NCBI GenBank assembly: GCA_964019425.1
Contig: OZ025807.1
Span: 988,823 to 1,052,822, forward strand
Origin: Flectonema sp. DT1601
Taxonomy: Eukaryota > Euglenozoa > Diplonemea > Diplonemida > Diplonemidae
Reading direction: 5' to 3'
DNA length: 64,000 bases
A model generated the notes under the pieces. The model ran no database searches, was not told the DNA's origin, and worked only from the letters and a program-made list of their open reading frames with translations. Shown piece after piece: positions 10,219 through 20,110 of the stretch. Position numbers and translations under genes: made by a program. How positions within the stretch are numbered: the stretch's first letter is position 1; every line of letters begins with the position of its first letter.

Positions 10219-12339
10219 ATGCAACAGGTATCAGTGCACCCTCAATTGATAACTTTTAGTTCTGACTGTACGTCAGCTAAGTTAACAATTCGAAATGAGG
10301 GTGTCGACATGGCTACGTACTCCCTTCGAATACCTGAAGGATGTTCTTTTCGAGTTGCAGACGGCAGTGCAGGAACAGGACTGATTGAAGGTAACGAAGA
10401 GAAAGAATTTGAAGTGCAATGTTTTAACTTACAGTCCCCTCGAATAAAAGCAGAGAAACTGTCTGTTGATATCTTACAATCAAAACCTGGAGCAATAAAC
10501 ACTATGTCTTACTCAATAACTATCGATGCCTTAGTAACAGCTCGAGCGACGCGAGCGAAGTCTCTTCGAACTTCAGCAGCTGAAAGTTGCGAAGGCGAAG
10601 CCGCAATAGTTGCAGCGCAGCACTTGAGGACTGCTGAGAAATTACTTCATGAAAGTCGATTGAAAGTACGAAATTTAGAATCTCGTTTGAAGAAGAAAGA
10701 TGAGCAATTATCTTCTCTTGAGAAACACATTAGCGAGTTAGAATCCACAGGAGACGCTCTTCCGATTATCGACGCGAAAACAGAACAACTCATATCAGAA
10801 GCAATTAAAGATCTTCAAAATCAGACGCAGCAAAGCAAACGAACAAAGGACTCGATGACTTGTTCAACTTCGATTTCTAAAAAGGTGCACACCTCGCTGC
10901 TTGGAAAGTATAACAAATTACTACTCGAGACACTGCCGTGGATGAGACAGAGTTATGAAAAACAAAGTATGAGTTTGTGTGATGTCGATGCAGAAGAACA
11001 ATTTCATTGGACTTCACAAGTCAGTAGAAGACGTAGCGATGTGATGTTTCCATTTGAAAGAAGAACGAGCTCTCGAATACTACCCGACGTTGGAAGAGGT
11101 GGTGACAACAGTCCAGTTGGTAGATGGCGTAGCTCATATTCCAGAGATAGAGAACGAGAGGCTAATGCTCACAGTAATGGAATTACTATTCACATTGAAA
11201 TGAAACCGCCTGAGAAACTACTCATTACATCCACTGATGATAAACTTACTGAAATGAAAATAAAACAACTCGGAGACATCGCCTTCGCCATTTCGAGCCT
11301 ACGCGAGATATTAAGTAACTCTCTGCGTGAAGTGAAGTATACTTCTGACTATGGGTTTTATCAAGTAACTCAACTCTTGGCGAGTAGTCATCCGCGCAAA
11401 CGTGACGGAATTGCATCGGAAATTCACAAGACAGCGACAAAAACTAAACAGCGAGCCATTGATGCCTGGAGAGCATCCAATAAGATACTTCAGGACCTCT
11501 CAAAGGCGTACTTCAGTAGCTTAGAAGTACACCAGGCGAGTGTAAGCGAAGCTGCGATAAAACGAAAAGGTTTTCTTCGAGCAGTTGAGAAACAAAAAGT
11601 GAGTATCGATGCTGCCATGCAGACAATCTCAACAGCCACCGACAAGGAGCTCTCTGCTAACAAAGAAACCATCAAAAGACTTCAACGAACTAACACCTCT
11701 CTAACATCAGAACAAGAGTCTATACTCTCACAGGTAGTTGATCTTCATAACTCACTGTGGAGTACAGCAACTGTGTTGAGTAATAATAGATTTAAGTTTG
11801 TTAATGAAGAAAAAGGAGAAAAGCTCACCGACCCATTGAAAGAATATTTAAAACTATCAAAACCTGCAAAGAAAGAAGACCTTTGGACGAGGGCTGTTGA
11901 CGCTGCTTTTGGAGGAAGCAGTCAGGCCCGACGAGTATTCTTGTCTCACGGGAAAGAGATTGTGAAAACGGATCAGAATTTGTTGAAGCAACTCCTCCGA
12001 TTAACACTCACCCTCACTTCAAGTGTTGCTGCAAGACCTACACAGCCTTCAAGTACTAATATGTTGTTTACACCTTCGAAATCTATACTATCGTCTAGCA
12101 CTAAGGGGAGTTTGAATTCCCCTCTTACGCCGAGAAACTTACCATCGCTGTCAATCGAAACAACTTTTGCCAGCGTAAATAAAGAAAACACCGCCCGAGA
12201 TCTTCGCTCTCGATCTGTTGATGTCACAAAGAGTAAGAGAGATTCTACTGGAAGAGTTCAGTCTGCTTCTCCTCTACACCCGAATGTCCCGATAGTAACT
12301 CCTTTGATTCCAAAGGCATTTCAGATGAGTGATTCGTAA
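10219..12339 (+). CDS. MSP/ASH-like domain protein with coiled coils, 706 aa
   Basis: Residues 1-108 resemble the immunoglobulin-like MSP/PapD fold: VSVHPQLITF, then LTIRNEG, then a strand-rich stretch up to ITIDALV. The related ASH domains are common in ciliary and centrosomal proteins. A coiled coil follows at about 125-175. A serine- and arginine-rich linker lies near 270-310, with further helical segments to about 600. The tail is rich in Ser, Pro and Thr with SP-type phosphorylation sites. A cytoskeletal or flagellar scaffold is the likeliest role, but this is inference. Acceptor CTAAACAG at 10209-10210 supports the start. The MSP call rests on pattern only. Confidence 0.65.
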   Translation: MQQVSVHPQLITFSSDCTSAKLTIRNEGVDMATYSLRIPEGCSFRVADGSAGTGLIEGNEEKEFEVQCFNLQSPRIKAEKLSVDILQSKPGAINTMSYSITIDALVTARATRAKSLRTSAAESCEGEAAIVAAQHLRTAEKLLHESRLKVRNLESRLKKKDEQLSSLEKHISELESTGDALPIIDAKTEQLISEAIKDLQNQTQQSKRTKDSMTCSTSISKKVHTSLLGKYNKLLLETLPWMRQSYEKQSMSLCDVDAEEQFHWTSQVSRRRSDVMFPFERRTSSRILPDVGRGGDNSPVGRWRSSYSRDREREANAHSNGITIHIEMKPPEKLLITSTDDKLTEMKIKQLGDIAFAISSLREILSNSLREVKYTSDYGFYQVTQLLASSHPRKRDGIASEIHKTATKTKQRAIDAWRASNKILQDLSKAYFSSLEVHQASVSEAAIKRKGFLRAVEKQKVSIDAAMQTISTATDKELSANKETIKRLQRTNTSLTSEQESILSQVVDLHNSLWSTATVLSNNRFKFVNEEKGEKLTDPLKEYLKLSKPAKKEDLWTRAVDAAFGGSSQARRVFLSHGKEIVKTDQNLLKQLLRLTLTLTSSVAARPTQPSSTNMLFTPSKSILSSSTKGSLNSPLTPRNLPSLSIETTFASVNKENTARDLRSRSVDVTKSKRDSTGRVQSASPLHPNVPIVTPLIPKAFQMSDS

Positions 12340-12730
12340 CAAATACCTTTCTGATGAATATCATTAGTCTGTTACTTTCTTTTGGTTTGTTACGAAAGTC
12401 CTCTTTAGCTCATTGAACCTAATCAGAGCTTTAAAGTTATTATTCGTTAGGAACCGTATTGTACCTATCGTTTCAAAAGGAGAATAGTCTGCCACTCAAC
12501 CTGTTCAACCATTTTACTTTTCGAATGAAACATTTACACAAGTGACTTCTGTTTTGGTCAGTTTCTTACTTTGAACTGTTGAGTGAGTATTCGTTACCAC
12601 GACGCCTCATCAGTCAGTTTGAAAGTAAAAGAGACAAAAATACAACTCTTTTCCTCATCAAGAGATTGTAATCAACTTCATTAACCATGACGACTATTAT
12701 TTTATTTAATTACATTCAGAGTAGTACACA
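12340..12730. other. intergenic, no gene seen
   Basis: AT-rich spacer. Acceptor TACATTCAG at 12718-12719 lies 11 bases before the next ATG. Confidence 0.5.
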
Positions 12731-13642
12731 ATGCATGCTAATCGGTATTGGAGAGATGAATTAAGACAGCAGGTTGCATTGTGTAATGAAACAGCAGGAA
12801 TAGAAAACAGAGCCCTCGAGAATTACTATCGTGAGTGTGCAGCTGCAGGTAGCAGTCCAATAAGTATGGTGAGAACACAAGGATATACAAAGAAGAGAGT
12901 TCCACCACCCCCTCCTCCAAGTTCATATCAAACAAGTAGAAATAATGAATGGGGTGCCATGTCAATGAGACAACAACTTGAGCAACTAAAACAGGCAGAA
13001 GCCGACATACGAGTTCAGCGCGAGAGACTCGAAGCCTGTGCTGCAGCCAGCAATGAACACCATCGAGCAACTCTCGTGACGCTACTTCGTCAGTATGCGC
13101 CACACCGACTTCATGGTGTCTCAGCTCTCCTCCTTAAAAACAACGGAAACGAAAATGTAATGTTCAGCGACCTGTTGCACGAATTTGGAGCAACTTCCCC
13201 TCCACCAATGTGGAAGGAAGCCTTCACTAACTTTTATAAAGAAGTAAACCCTGAGAAACTACCTGAGGTCGATACCATTCTTCACTTAGCCAGAGGTAGA
13301 GAAGGAAGAGTATTCGAAGAGTTGAAAAAGAAGTACCGAGGAGGAATCGAACCAACGAATCTAACAGATGAGTCTTCAGTTGGATTGACTGCAGTGGCTG
13401 CAGCGATAGGTTGTGTGAGATGTGATGATGATGATGAAAATAAAGTGTCTGCTGGTGAGAGGAGAGTTAGTTTTTCTCCGTCGCCGTCACCACCACCACC
13501 ACCTCCAGGCAGTCCTGGGTACTCTTCTCCTGCTTTTTCTGCGTCTCCGCCTCTGGATTCGGACACGTCGGCTTCTCCAACTGCGTCTCCTCCGGGATCA
13601 CCACCTGCCTCAATGCCAGCTTCGCCTTCACAAAGCCCGTGA
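12731..13642 (+). CDS. proline-rich protein with kinetoplastid-type NPEK...GRE motif, 303 aa
   Basis: Residues 1-60 are unknown and include a PPPPPP stretch. A coiled coil follows at about 75-110. Around residues 160-200 lies FYKEVNPEKLPEVD followed by L-x4-GREGRVFEELKKKY. From memory, this pattern (N-P-E-K-x-P-E-V-D, then G-R-E, F, L and K-K-Y) is widespread in kinetoplastid and other euglenozoan cytoskeletal proteins. The C-terminus is a low-complexity Ser-Pro-Gly tail ending at TGA 13640-13642. A GTGAGT donor-like hexamer overlaps the stop, so an alternatively spliced C-terminus joined near 13691 is possible. The proline runs could bind profilin or SH3-type partners. No complete known domain is present. 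Confidence 0.7.
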   Translation: MHANRYWRDELRQQVALCNETAGIENRALENYYRECAAAGSSPISMVRTQGYTKKRVPPPPPPSSYQTSRNNEWGAMSMRQQLEQLKQAEADIRVQRERLEACAAASNEHHRATLVTLLRQYAPHRLHGVSALLLKNNGNENVMFSDLLHEFGATSPPPMWKEAFTNFYKEVNPEKLPEVDTILHLARGREGRVFEELKKKYRGGIEPTNLTDESSVGLTAVAAAIGCVRCDDDDENKVSAGERRVSFSPSPSPPPPPPGSPGYSSPAFSASPPLDSDTSASPTASPPGSPPASMPASPSQSP

Positions 13643-13895
13643 GTTGATATCTGTTGTAATTATATTATTTGGTTTAATAATCTTTCTAGAAACTGTGACC
13701 AGCGTGACCAGCACCCCCTAAATAGAATACGCTGGGAGAACTTTTTTGTATTGTTTAATATTTGTTATTGTAATCTGTCTGGGTTAAGTATTATTGAAAT
13801 CCTGTTAGTGAGAATGATGACTTGAATTAGTTTGTTTACACACTTCAAAAAAAAAAAGAAATGACACAATTAACTCACAGCTTCGATTCACTAAA

Positions 13896-15332
13896 ATGGT
13901 ACACTTACCAGGTCGGCTGCGGAAGCGAAGCACGAAGTTTGATACGATGATGGACTGGGAAGCGAATCCTCAAAAGGCAGAAGATCTTTTGACGGAGAAA
14001 CTACGAAAACACAAACCTCCTTTTAACATCCCTCTCGATAGAGAGTCTTTCAAGAAGCTTTGGAAGGTTGTTCATCCTGTGAATGCAAAGGGTGCAAAGG
14101 ATTGGCTTCTTGTTGACCAACAGTATGATATTATTGACGTTGATAACGACGAGAAAGTCACAGTTGACGAAATGCTTCGGCACTTAAATCAGCTTGAACC
14201 TCTCACAAGAGAGACAGTTATTGATCGGAAGAGTTGGATGCAATGGGTGGAAGCTTTTGTCGGTATTGGTCCACCAGTGAATAATGAAGTCGCGGCTTAC
14301 AGAATGTTCTCATGTTTCATTGTAATCGTTTCTATTGTTAACTTAATGGCTGAAACACTTCCGGAATACTACAACAGTGAAGACAATAGTTTTGGAACTC
14401 CGTTTACTTTGGTTGTCGATATTTTTTGTAATGTTTGGTTTACACTTGAACTTCTAGCATGGCTTATCTCTTATGAGGATCCATTGGGTAAATATCGAGT
14501 GTTATTTCAGTTTGAAACTTGGATTGATTTTGCTTCAGTGGTACCTTTTTATTTAGAACTTTCCCTTCAGTCTGCTAAAAACACTCGTCCGCTTCAAATT
14601 ATTAGGTTTTGGCGTATTATTCGATCAATTTCTATTGCGACGAGAATATCTCAAAGGAAAGCTGGAACGGGAACGCTGGGAAGTAAAATCCATCGATTCG
14701 TAGTATCTTGGTGTTGGTTGTCCCTAGTACTTCTCCCTGCGGTTGTAATGTCTGCTTCATTTATATTTTTTGTTGAGAGAAATCAAGCCACCTTTAATAC
14801 CACTTTAGACATTTGGTTTCGAAATATCGATTCCTCATACGATGATGCGGGACTCCCTCTTCTGTATCAAAGTCTGACTGATGCTATATGGTGGTCTCTC
14901 GTCACCTTAACAACTGTTGGATATGGTGATCTGTTTCCTATCACACCAGTTGGTAAGTTGCTTGGAGCTATAACAATGTTGTTTGGTATTATTGTATTGG
15001 CGTATCCAATCGCAATTATTGGATCTGTCGACTCTGAGGCCGCAGAAACGGAGGAATCAATAAAGCAAAGCGTTCTATTCTATCAAGGTATTAGAGATTG
15101 GGTTGATAATAAAAATGATGAAGAAAATGCGGTTATCTCTCCTTTGAAAAGTAGTTTACAAAGTGGGTTACTTGTTCGCAAGTCGTTTCCTAAGTGGGCG
15201 CAAGATCTGAGTGACTCACTTGAACACAGATTCCAGGAAATGGAAAACTCGCTCGATGTTGTTGAAAGAAAGGTTAACAACAGTGACGGCAACAATAATA
15301 GTATCAACAATAGCAGTAGCAGCGTTGATTAA
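13896..15332 (+). CDS. EF-hand voltage-gated potassium channel, 478 aa
   Basis: The cytosolic N-terminus carries one canonical EF-hand loop (D81, D83, D85, K87, T89, E92 in DVDNDEKVTVDE), so Ca2+ may modulate gating. Then come S1 (137-153), S2 (170-192), S3 (206-222), S4 with R231, R237, R240, R243 and R250, S5 (268-293), the pore with filter TVGYGD (340-345) and S6 (352-376). The short tail ends in an Asn/Ser run. S4 has fewer regularly spaced arginines than the channel at 4305. The two channels share only the family fold and are not recent duplicates. Acceptor AACTCACAG at 13879-13880 supports the start. The channel call is firm; Ca2+ binding is inferred from the loop alone. Confidence 0.9.
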   Translation: MVHLPGRLRKRSTKFDTMMDWEANPQKAEDLLTEKLRKHKPPFNIPLDRESFKKLWKVVHPVNAKGAKDWLLVDQQYDIIDVDNDEKVTVDEMLRHLNQLEPLTRETVIDRKSWMQWVEAFVGIGPPVNNEVAAYRMFSCFIVIVSIVNLMAETLPEYYNSEDNSFGTPFTLVVDIFCNVWFTLELLAWLISYEDPLGKYRVLFQFETWIDFASVVPFYLELSLQSAKNTRPLQIIRFWRIIRSISIATRISQRKAGTGTLGSKIHRFVVSWCWLSLVLLPAVVMSASFIFFVERNQATFNTTLDIWFRNIDSSYDDAGLPLLYQSLTDAIWWSLVTLTTVGYGDLFPITPVGKLLGAITMLFGIIVLAYPIAIIGSVDSEAAETEESIKQSVLFYQGIRDWVDNKNDEENAVISPLKSSLQSGLLVRKSFPKWAQDLSDSLEHRFQEMENSLDVVERKVNNSDGNNNSINNSSSSVD

Positions 15333-17145
15333 ATTTTCCTGCAGTAGTTAGCCTTTTTTTTTTTTTTTTTTTTTTCAAACCATATTTTTTACTCATTCTC
15401 CCATTTACTGTGATTGTTTAGTAGGTGGTTAACTATCTGAAATAATTAGTGATATCTCTCTCTTTATTCTAACTACCTCTGTATTCAACTTACAGGTTCT
15501 GAAGGTGGTATTGCAAGTTCAGAGATATCTGTTCATGTCTTATGACTCTCTTGAAGTGGCGTTCTAGGCTCACTATTTTTTTTTTTTTTTTTTCCACTCA
15601 TATTTTAGACTAAAGAAGGGTTTTCAAGTTTTTCGGATAGAATTTTTCCGGATTTTTTTTTCCGGATTTTGATTTATATAAGATAATAATTATGAAAATC
15701 TTTTCTTTTTTTTTTTTTACATGTGACATGCGTGATAAGTATTATTGTTGTCCTCATTTAAATTTTATTCATTTGGTTTACTTGAAATTCATAGAACAGT
15801 CTAATTAATCACCTTCTTGCGGATGATTAGTCAAACTCAAACGTTTTCGTGAGAGGGGAATGAATCAAACCCCTTGACGGACAACTTTTTCTAGTCAACG
15901 AGCTGATGTCTGAAATTATTAGTTGCAGTTACCCATCTCAATGCTAAAAGAGTGGAAATCAGCTTCGATAATTTAAATCATCTGTTGAAGTTTTTTTTTT
16001 TTTTTTTTTTTGTTTCTGTTCTTCTGTTGTTGAAAATTGTTGTACCCAAAGCACCGAGTTTTTTTTTTTTTTTTTTTTAACTTTTTTAAAAAAAAAAAAA
16101 AAAAAGATAAAAGGATAAAGTCATTAACCCTAACTTTCATGTGCGATATATCATAGTCACGTCATGTTTAATGGTAGTCAGCAAAGCATTTGAAGGAATT
16201 CCGTGTTGAGTTTTTAATTTTTTTTTTTTTTTTTTTTTTTAGTACCCCCCCCGCTCCCACATCAGAATGTTTTCTTTGATTAACAACTATAAATATTTCT
16301 TCAGTCAAAGTACTTGATAATTAATAATTTTGTTTTTAATACCCTAAAAAGTTGTTGTTTTTACGTGATAGAAACATAGTCAAGATTTCACCCCCTTCCA
16401 GTCAGAATGTTTTCTAACTGAATTCTGGATAACTGTTTAAGGTGACTGCTCTGTTAGTAGTGCGCTACGAAATAGCAATTATAAGCTAACATTTTCCTTA
16501 AAAAGAATTATTTATTTTACTAATTAAGTAATTGATAGGTGAAACCTTACACTCTTCCCGTATTACATAAAACCTCTGGTTTTTGGTTTCCCAGGGCTCA
16601 CGCCTGTTTAAGTAATTAAGTTATTCGATCCGCACTGCTACTGAATGATAAGACGGAAAAAAGAGATGTGTGTACAGCTAAGTTGGAAACATTTATTATA
16701 ACGTAAAGTCCTCTACTTTAGTCTACAGCATCACAACTAACGTTTGTTTTAGTTAATTGTGGTACAATGCATACTCAAAACATATCATCCCCCAGTCAGA
16801 ATTGTGATTGTAACCCCCGTCGGTAAATATTTCTTGGAGATGAGCTGGCTGTTGCAACAATGTTACATCAGTGCAGCGAAAAAAAAGAAATAAATAATAT
16901 TAAAAGAAAATAATAATTAAAAAAAAAAAAAAAAAAAAAACTGTATACGGACTTCTTCAGGTACAATAAAGTAAAACACTCTTGCTTATTATATGCTACT
17001 CGCCTCTATGAAAAACAATAATGCTTTATTACTAAAGTATTTTTGTTATTTATTAGGCGGTAGTGATGTGTTCTGTTATGTAGAGTTAAGTATTTTCTTT
17101 TTTTTTTTTTTAAATCTTTATCTCATTCAAGAAACACACAGATAG
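15333..17145. repeat. 1.8-kb intergenic region rich in poly-T and poly-A runs
   Basis: The largest gene-free stretch of the left half. It holds at least seven homopolymer runs: T near 15354-15375, 15573-15592, 15990-16010, 16060-16078 and 16218-16240, and A near 16087-16105 and 16920-16940. The T and A runs at 16060-16105 could fold back. No open frame with coding character is visible. The acceptor for the next gene is at 17140-17141 (AAACACACAG). Confidence 0.6.
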
Positions 17146-19857
17146 ATGTCAGCATCACATCCACTTGATGGAGACGGAGTAAGCCATCTATTGTTTCACT
17201 ATTTAGCAAAGGATGCCACAATGCTTGCTAAGCGAAGAGGTCGAAGAGACTCTCCGCCAACATCCGCCAGAGGAAGAAGTAGAAGAAGACGTAAAAGGAG
17301 GAAAGCTGACCTCGATACCAGTCCTGAATATCGAATACCCGATACTGTTGTATTCTTTAACACTCCTACTACTTGGTATTACTGGGATGAGATGGCACAG
17401 AAATGTGAAAAAAAAGATGCCAAAGAACTCGAAAAAGATAAATTAGAAAGTTTCTTCGGTCAGCAAACATATCGAAACTGCGACATCTGTTGCAGTTTCT
17501 TGTCTCGTAAGTCTGGTGAACCAGACAGCGTTATCTTCTTAAACAAAGAAGAGTTGCATGAATTCTTATACTCTAGACCAGAACACCACGGCCTCTTGCA
17601 GAGGTTTATTGTCCCACAGGGTGATAATAATTTTATGTACCAGGCTATTTGGTGTCGGAGGGGCTATGAAGTATCGCAAGGTATCACACGAGTCTTTAAG
17701 AGAATAAGTAGACAAAAATTAAAGGAAAGATTCGTTGCTAAGAACAAACGAGGGAATCCTGCTGAGGAAGGTTACGTTGCGTTTGGTCCGCTTGCAAGAC
17801 ATCGGAGAATGCAGCAGCATCAGTACGAACAGTTAACAGACATGAGGGGGACTGATGGGGTCTACAGTTCGATGCCGATCCTCAACGAGACCAGACCCAT
17901 GAACGCTGAGTTACTAAAAGCTGCTGAACTTTGCAAAGAACTTCGCAACGAATTCGAATCCAGTGACAAGCACTATAAGAAAGCAATTACCTTTGAAGGA
18001 GCCGCTCACTATGCAGAAGAACGTTGGTGTCACTCAGGTATTAGCGACAACATCCAACGAGCATGTCAGCGTTTAGTAGAACACTTTGAAGCGATTGATC
18101 ACATGTACACAATCGCTAGGATGGTTTTATATTTTAAAGAAGACAAAGAGGGAAGGCTGTGGCTGATGTTCTCTTCAGCTATGCGAATCCAAGAAGCTCG
18201 TTTTAAACCCTGCGTGTCAACAGATCAATATCGAGATGTTTATCGATTTGGTGGAGCACTGACTCCTAATTTTAAAGGACTGTTCGCTCACGAAGATGAC
18301 GATGATCGGTCGACAAGAAGAAAGCGAAGTACAGCAAAGAGACCCGCCACGTCAATGGGAACTTTTAAAACACTTCCCAAATGGAATGACGCAGCGCCTT
18401 CTCCAAGTAGTGTTGGGTTAGGTGGAACACTAGATGCTGAAAGTATTTTGAATTCGACTGCGAAGTCACCTCATCTGATGCAGATTGAGACGATGAAAGC
18501 TGCTTTTGAAAGTACAGCAGAACAGATTGCTACTCAAAGCCAACAAGTGACACAAAAGATCAAACGAGAGATTGATCGCTACTCACTTGAGAATGAACAC
18601 CTCAGAAGTGTCCTTCAAGGATGTCACGATGAGGTCTCTCGACTGATGACTGAACATCAGTCTGGTTCGAATAATCAAATAAATGATCGAAGGATTTGTC
18701 ATCAAAATAATCAAATCGCAAACTCTGGAACACCAATCCGACATTGCAATCTAAAATCACTTTCAGAATCTATTTTATTGAAGTATAGAGCTCATCATCC
18801 TTCTCGATCATTACAATTTCTGGCTATCACGGGAGTCCTTGTTGTCATATCGGGTGCCTGCTTGGTTGCTTTGGAGAAGTCAGAAACGAGGAAGACGTGG
18901 TCGAGGCGAACAGATTCCGTGAAAGACGGCTTCAGGTTCTTGAAAGCAACGGGGAGGACTGCGGACATGGTTCTGGGAGTACGTAAGAAGAAATCAATTA
19001 ATGTGAAACAACCTTTCTTATTATTTAATCAACAGCGAGATACTCAAAAGATCTTCGACATGATACTTCACAGTCACGAAGAACAACGAGAGCTTCGACT
19101 CTACGACAAACGTCTCTTCTCGAAAGAAGATTTTGGAGGAAGAGGTCAATGGGGAGAACACCCTATTGAATATCCATACAAACAACTACTACTGGAGTCT
19201 GCTGGTCCTTCAGACGACTTCGATGATCTTTTATATAACGTATACTCTGATGTTGCATACAAAGCAAGAGGTAAAGATGGGGCGAATTCCAATCCCGCTG
19301 GAATACCCGGAAGAGGTCTGGAAGACATCTCATTGTGTAGTCGCTTTGATGATATCCTGCAGGAAGTTGTTTCATCATTTCCTGGTGACTACATCTTTGA
19401 TATCCCGAGTGAGATAGTTGTAATTCTACTTCCCAAATTTCAACATCGACTCTCACAAATGAGGATCAGACTCCTGAACCCAATTCAAGAATTCCGTCGC
19501 GTACTTGAGAAGGAACAAGATCGAAATCTACGCGACTCCCGCTGTCCTGGCATCAAACAGGCGGAACTCGATTCGATGAATGACCGACTTGCTTACCTCA
19601 CAAATAAATTTGAAAATCTTTGTAACCTCCACGAGTCAACTATTCATACTCAGATTTATCGTCCTGGTTACCCAGCAACATTTATAATCCGTCAGGGTGA
19701 GAGACCATCAGTTCCGGAATTTAATAAACTGATGACAGCTTTTCGTGATGAAATGATCAGACCAGTTAGACAAACACATGAAGATATGAAAGAGAATCTG
19801 ATTAGGGGAATTGCTAATTCTGATTTGTGGAGACTTATCACATCTAGAAGAACTTGA
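17146..19857 (+). CDS. large hypothetical protein, 903 aa, with one hydrophobic segment
   Basis: No family recognised. Residues 28-55 are a very basic Arg-rich tract that could act as a nuclear or nucleic-acid-binding signal. Residues 63-215 look like a compact domain with conserved-looking aromatics (VVFFNTPTTWYYW), Cys residues (NCDICC) and RRGYEV. Residues 250-360 form another region rich in W, C and H, ending IQEARFKPC. A coiled coil is likely at about 440-505. A single hydrophobic stretch (QFLAITGVLVVISGACLVAL, about 556-575) could be a membrane span. The remaining 320 residues are mixed and helical. Acceptor ACACACAG at 17140-17141 lies 4 bases before the ATG. The length and the neighbouring coiled-coil gene suggest a structural role, but this is only inference. 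Confidence 0.75.
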   Translation: MSASHPLDGDGVSHLLFHYLAKDATMLAKRRGRRDSPPTSARGRSRRRRKRRKADLDTSPEYRIPDTVVFFNTPTTWYYWDEMAQKCEKKDAKELEKDKLESFFGQQTYRNCDICCSFLSRKSGEPDSVIFLNKEELHEFLYSRPEHHGLLQRFIVPQGDNNFMYQAIWCRRGYEVSQGITRVFKRISRQKLKERFVAKNKRGNPAEEGYVAFGPLARHRRMQQHQYEQLTDMRGTDGVYSSMPILNETRPMNAELLKAAELCKELRNEFESSDKHYKKAITFEGAAHYAEERWCHSGISDNIQRACQRLVEHFEAIDHMYTIARMVLYFKEDKEGRLWLMFSSAMRIQEARFKPCVSTDQYRDVYRFGGALTPNFKGLFAHEDDDDRSTRRKRSTAKRPATSMGTFKTLPKWNDAAPSPSSVGLGGTLDAESILNSTAKSPHLMQIETMKAAFESTAEQIATQSQQVTQKIKREIDRYSLENEHLRSVLQGCHDEVSRLMTEHQSGSNNQINDRRICHQNNQIANSGTPIRHCNLKSLSESILLKYRAHHPSRSLQFLAITGVLVVISGACLVALEKSETRKTWSRRTDSVKDGFRFLKATGRTADMVLGVRKKKSINVKQPFLLFNQQRDTQKIFDMILHSHEEQRELRLYDKRLFSKEDFGGRGQWGEHPIEYPYKQLLLESAGPSDDFDDLLYNVYSDVAYKARGKDGANSNPAGIPGRGLEDISLCSRFDDILQEVVSSFPGDYIFDIPSEIVVILLPKFQHRLSQMRIRLLNPIQEFRRVLEKEQDRNLRDSRCPGIKQAELDSMNDRLAYLTNKFENLCNLHESTIHTQIYRPGYPATFIIRQGERPSVPEFNKLMTAFRDEMIRPVRQTHEDMKENLIRGIANSDLWRLITSRRT

Positions 19858-20110
19858 TAAGTTATTTAAGAAAGTAAATTAATTACATGTACACCTCCTT
19901 ATTATTCTTACAACACATCTGTGTTGAGCTTTACAGTTCTGCAGTTGATTGATAGGAAGTAGTACTTTAGAACTGATGATTTGTTTTTTTATATTAATTC
20001 ATTTCTTAAGGAAACGCAAACAGCAGTTGACTTGATGTGAGTTACTGTAGTGAGGGAATTGCAATTAGTTTTGTTAGTAAAAATCATTTTAAATAACAGA
20101 GTCGAATACT

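Noticed and set aside
13643-13850. Formin idea for the proline-rich protein at 12731
   Set aside because: An alternative splice would give a proline tract followed by LNRIRWENF, reminiscent of an FH1-FH2 junction, but no FH2 domain follows before the next gene.
16590-16640. tRNA-like B-box resemblance (TTATTCGATCC)
   Set aside because: No matching A box or cloverleaf could be drawn. No tRNA, rRNA or spliced-leader RNA gene was recognised anywhere in the window.
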